Source: Pedobacter sp. HMWF019 (lineage in GTDB: Bacteria > Bacteroidota > Bacteroidia > Sphingobacteriales > Sphingobacteriaceae). Taken from it: DNA of 43,268 nucleotides. Positions 41,100 through 43,268 of the stretch are shown here, piece by piece. The notes beneath the pieces are model-generated. The model saw only the letters and a list, made by a program, of their open reading frames with translations, did not search any database and was not told the origin of the DNA. A program made the position numbers and the translations under genes. Within the stretch, counting starts at the first letter, position 1, and each line of letters begins with the position of its first letter. The stretch is from the NCBI RefSeq assembly GCF_003061025.1, contig NZ_QAIL01000115.1, positions 1-43,268 on the forward strand, written 5' to 3'.

Positions 41100-41894
41100 C
41101 TAACCCTTTCCGAAGTCAGAGGGTCGGATATTGGTGAGCTGGTAAAAAGCTTTACTGAAAGCGGCCAGACTGTTATATCCCGTAGCATAGGCAATCTCAC
41201 TGGTCGATTTATTGGTTTGAAGCATCATTTCAATGGCCCTCACCATCCGGAGCAGTTTGAGGTATTGCAAAAACGAAATGCTCATGGCAGATTGAAAAAG
41301 GCGGGATATACTCCGCTCAGCCATACCAAATCTCTTGCTGATTTCTTCCAAGGTCTGCTGTTTGTGAAAGTTTTGTGAAAGATATAATAGAATGGGTTTC
41401 AGGCGCTCATTAGAGGTGGTTGGTAAAGCGATTGGAAACACCTTATGACTAAGTTGTGGAAGAAGGTTCTTAATGGAAGACAGAAATTGAAAAGGGACTT
41501 TGTTTTCGGGCTGGATGTCTCCAATCCACCTTTCCGTATAAACAATCATTTCCAATAAGAGGTTATTGACAGGATAAATACCCATTTTGGTATAAAATGG
41601 ATCTTTGTGGTCCTCTTTGCTATAGTAATAGATATTCCTGGTTACGGTAGCCAGGTGCCTCACTTCAAGAAAATGTTCCAGTCCTGCTGGTACCCATACA
41701 TAATGCCTGGCGGGAATAATATAACTTACATTTTTGATATGAATATATGCAATACCTCCCTGTACATAGGTGAGCTGTCCTTTGGTATGGGAATGGGTCG
41801 GGAGTTTTCGTTCTACCTTTTCATGTAGAACAAATACCCCATCGGGGCTTTTTTCAATGGCAGAAAGATATTCTGCAGTCTGTGAAATGTTCAT
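41100..41894 (-). CDS. AraC-family transcriptional regulator
   Basis: The start at 41894 (MNISQTAEYLSAIEKSPDG) removes an unlikely 23-residue extension and leaves 264 residues. The N-terminal cupin has HSHTKGQLTYVQGGIAYIHI and YVWVPAGLEHFLE. The C-terminal AraC domain has LEEISKRFGMAERSISRLFQ and IAYATGYNSLAAFSKAFYQL. The layout (cupin_2 then HTH_18) is typical of regulators next to efflux genes. It is divergent from the TolC-type gene, with 83 nt between starts, and is the likely regulator. Confidence 0.92.
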   Translation of the reverse strand: MNISQTAEYLSAIEKSPDGVFVLHEKVERKLPTHSHTKGQLTYVQGGIAYIHIKNVSYIIPARHYVWVPAGLEHFLEVRHLATVTRNIYYYSKEDHKDPFYTKMGIYPVNNLLLEMIVYTERWIGDIQPENKVPFQFLSSIKNLLPQLSHKVFPIALPTTSNERLKPILLYLSQNFHKQQTLEEISKRFGMAERSISRLFQSAMSISFLQYLKLLRMVRAIEMMLQTNKSTSEIAYATGYNSLAAFSKAFYQLTNIRPSDFGKG

Positions 41895-41952
41895 TGGCTG
41901 GAATGGACAAATAATTGGCAATATAGATAAAATAACAGAAATGTTGCATAGG

Positions 41953-41960
41953 TACCTTTG
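41953..41960 (+). promoter_or_regulatory. -7 box for the TolC-type gene
   Basis: TACCTTTG, an exact TAnnTTTG, lies 18 nt before the ATG at 41978. The nearest upstream TTG (41925-41927) is 25 nt away, further than usual, which would fit activation by the divergent AraC protein. Confidence 0.5.
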
Positions 41961-41977
41961 CATATTCTAATAATAAT

Positions 41978-43268
41978 ATGTACCCCTATAAAAAACAAAA
42001 TGCTCTTATCTGGCTTTTTATTTTTGCAAGCAACATTGCATTTGCACAGCAAAAAACAGCAGCAGTCCATCTTTCTTTAAGTGAAGTTTGGAGCAGAGCA
42101 GAAATCAACAACAAAACCATAAAAATGCAGGACCTAAAGGTGGCTGGGTCAGAAGAAGCCATCAAAGATGCTAAGGCAGAACGTTTGCCAGACATTGAAG
42201 CTGAGGGAGAATATGCCCGGGTGAGCAATATGCCGGTATATGATAACGGCTTGTTTCATGCGCACTCTCAGTTTGAAGTGGTTCATACTTCTTATAGTTT
42301 TGGAGGAAATGCCTATCTAAATCTCTATAACGGCAACAAGACCAATCTCAAGATTGCCGAAGAGAAAGAGAAAAAGGGACTTGCTATAGAACAACTCAAT
42401 CTGACAACCTCTGAAGTCAGATTGCGTACCGCTGCTTATTACCTGGATTTACAGAGAAGCCAGATTTTCAAGGCGCTGATGTTGAAAGATATCAGTGATC
42501 AGGAAAAACAACTGGAAGAGATTCGCCAGCTGATGAAAAACGGGGTGGTACTGAAGAGTGATGTTTTAAGGGCTGAATTGAAATTGTCGCGCCAAAAAAT
42601 GTCCCTTATCCAGATTGACAATGACATTGCGATTGCTAATCAAAAGCTGGCTATTCTTATTGGCGAAACAGATAATTTTACGATTGTACCAGATTCAACT
42701 GCCACGGTAGACCTCAAAGTCAAAACGTATCCGGAATACCTGGAAGATGCGATTGATCATTCTTATGAATTTAAGATCTCTGAAAAAGAAACTGAATTGA
42801 GCAAGCTGGAGTTGAAAAGTGTAAAAGCAAATGTTTCATTTAAATTGGGCCTGTTTGCAAATTACGCCTATTCCTATCCCCAAATCCAGTTTTATCCTTA
42901 TTCTATTGCCATGTACGGTTTGGGCTTGAGTGGTATTAAAGCCAGCTTCCCTATTTCAGCTTTTTACCACAATAAACATAAGACCAAAGCTGCGGAAATT
43001 GCGCTGCAAAGGCAGGAAGTGGAGCATGAAGCGACTTCTGACAAAGTAAGACAAGAGGTTAATGAAGCTTATCTGAGATACAAAGAAGCACTGACCAGGA
43101 TTAATGTTGCCAAACAAAACATTAAACAGGCCACGGAAAACTTAAGGATTGTAAATAATACTTATTTCAATCAGCTTTCGTTGCTTACGGACCTTTTAGA
43201 TGCAGATACCCAATTGCTGCAAACCCGTTTCGACCTTGCTGCGGCACAAATTGCAGCCCAGTTACAAT
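41978..43268 (+). CDS. TolC-family outer-membrane efflux protein (cut by window edge)
   Basis: The frame opens at ATG 41978 (MYPYKKQNALIWLFIFASNI, signal peptide ending AFAQQ) and runs to the window end, about 430 residues. LSLSEVWSRAEINNKTIKMQ, LNLTTSEVRLRTAAYYLDLQ, NGVVLKSDVLRAELKLSRQK and LLDADTQLLQTRFDLAAA are the paired coiled-coil repeats of TolC/OEP proteins. Only about the last 10-20 residues are missing. A membrane fusion protein and RND or MFS pump gene would be expected next. Confidence 0.92.
   Translation, partial: MYPYKKQNALIWLFIFASNIAFAQQKTAAVHLSLSEVWSRAEINNKTIKMQDLKVAGSEEAIKDAKAERLPDIEAEGEYARVSNMPVYDNGLFHAHSQFEVVHTSYSFGGNAYLNLYNGNKTNLKIAEEKEKKGLAIEQLNLTTSEVRLRTAAYYLDLQRSQIFKALMLKDISDQEKQLEEIRQLMKNGVVLKSDVLRAELKLSRQKMSLIQIDNDIAIANQKLAILIGETDNFTIVPDSTATVDLKVKTYPEYLEDAIDHSYEFKISEKETELSKLELKSVKANVSFKLGLFANYAYSYPQIQFYPYSIAMYGLGLSGIKASFPISAFYHNKHKTKAAEIALQRQEVEHEATSDKVRQEVNEAYLRYKEALTRINVAKQNIKQATENLRIVNNTYFNQLSLLTDLLDADTQLLQTRFDLAAAQIAAQLQ

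Overview
The window (about 40% GC by eye) looks like chromosome from a Bacteroidota member of the family Sphingobacteriaceae, most likely Pedobacter or a close relative. The reasons are the Bacteroidetes-type promoters (TTG about 17-19 nt before TAnnTTTG), TonB-dependent receptors with carboxypeptidase-like plug fusions, an M56/BlaI pair, a tricorn-type protease, a sigma/anti-sigma pair, and tRNAs without an encoded CCA. The genus is an inference. No phage, insertion sequence, CRISPR array or integron was seen.

Layout. (1) 1-4262: a carotenoid locus with crtB (cut by the window edge) and crtI, divergent from a DUF2867-type SDR and a TspO-like membrane protein. (2) 4333-8046: a complete class Ib ribonucleotide reductase operon nrdHIEF. 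Next to it at 8228-9718 is an acyl-CoA dehydrogenase. Both promoters carry the same 19-nt palindromic operator at identical spacing to the -7 box. (3) 9825-15084: envelope and stress genes (DUF4142 lipoprotein, DUF481 barrel, Fpg/Nei-like glycosylase, YciE/YciF ferritin-like protein, response regulator, MscS channel, collagen-like lipoprotein). (4) 15143-18083: a decayed VWA-domain gene divergent from a sigma-70 family factor and its membrane anti-sigma-like partner. (5) 18109-21477: Crp/Fnr regulator, HAD phosphatase, AraC regulator and a Tet(X)-like flavin monooxygenase. (6) 21540-28593: tRNA-Ser(GCU), a PgpH-like 7TM-HD phosphodiesterase, and a blaI-M56-TonB receptor operon. (7) 28649-33283: a biotin operon, bioA-bioB-bioD-bioF plus an unassigned ferritin-like di-iron protein as first gene, divergent from a MocR regulator (33347-34831). 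(8) 35052-43268: tricorn-like protease, tRNA-Cys, Kup potassium transporter, AraC regulator and a TolC-type efflux protein cut by the right edge.

The best candidates for something undescribed are: (a) a three-copy interspersed RNA/DNA structured element (34846-34941, 38536-38631, 40989-41078) whose stems differ in sequence but keep base pairing, with a constant TGAARAA loop; (b) the ferritin-like protein translationally coupled to bioF in an operon that shows no BioC/BioH, together with an inverted repeat exactly between the -33 and -7 boxes facing a MocR regulator; (c) the shared operator joining a class Ib RNR to an acyl-CoA dehydrogenase; (d) an anti-sigma-like protein containing segments that resemble the SusC plug region. 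All family names come from reading the sequence and remembered family signatures; nothing was searched.
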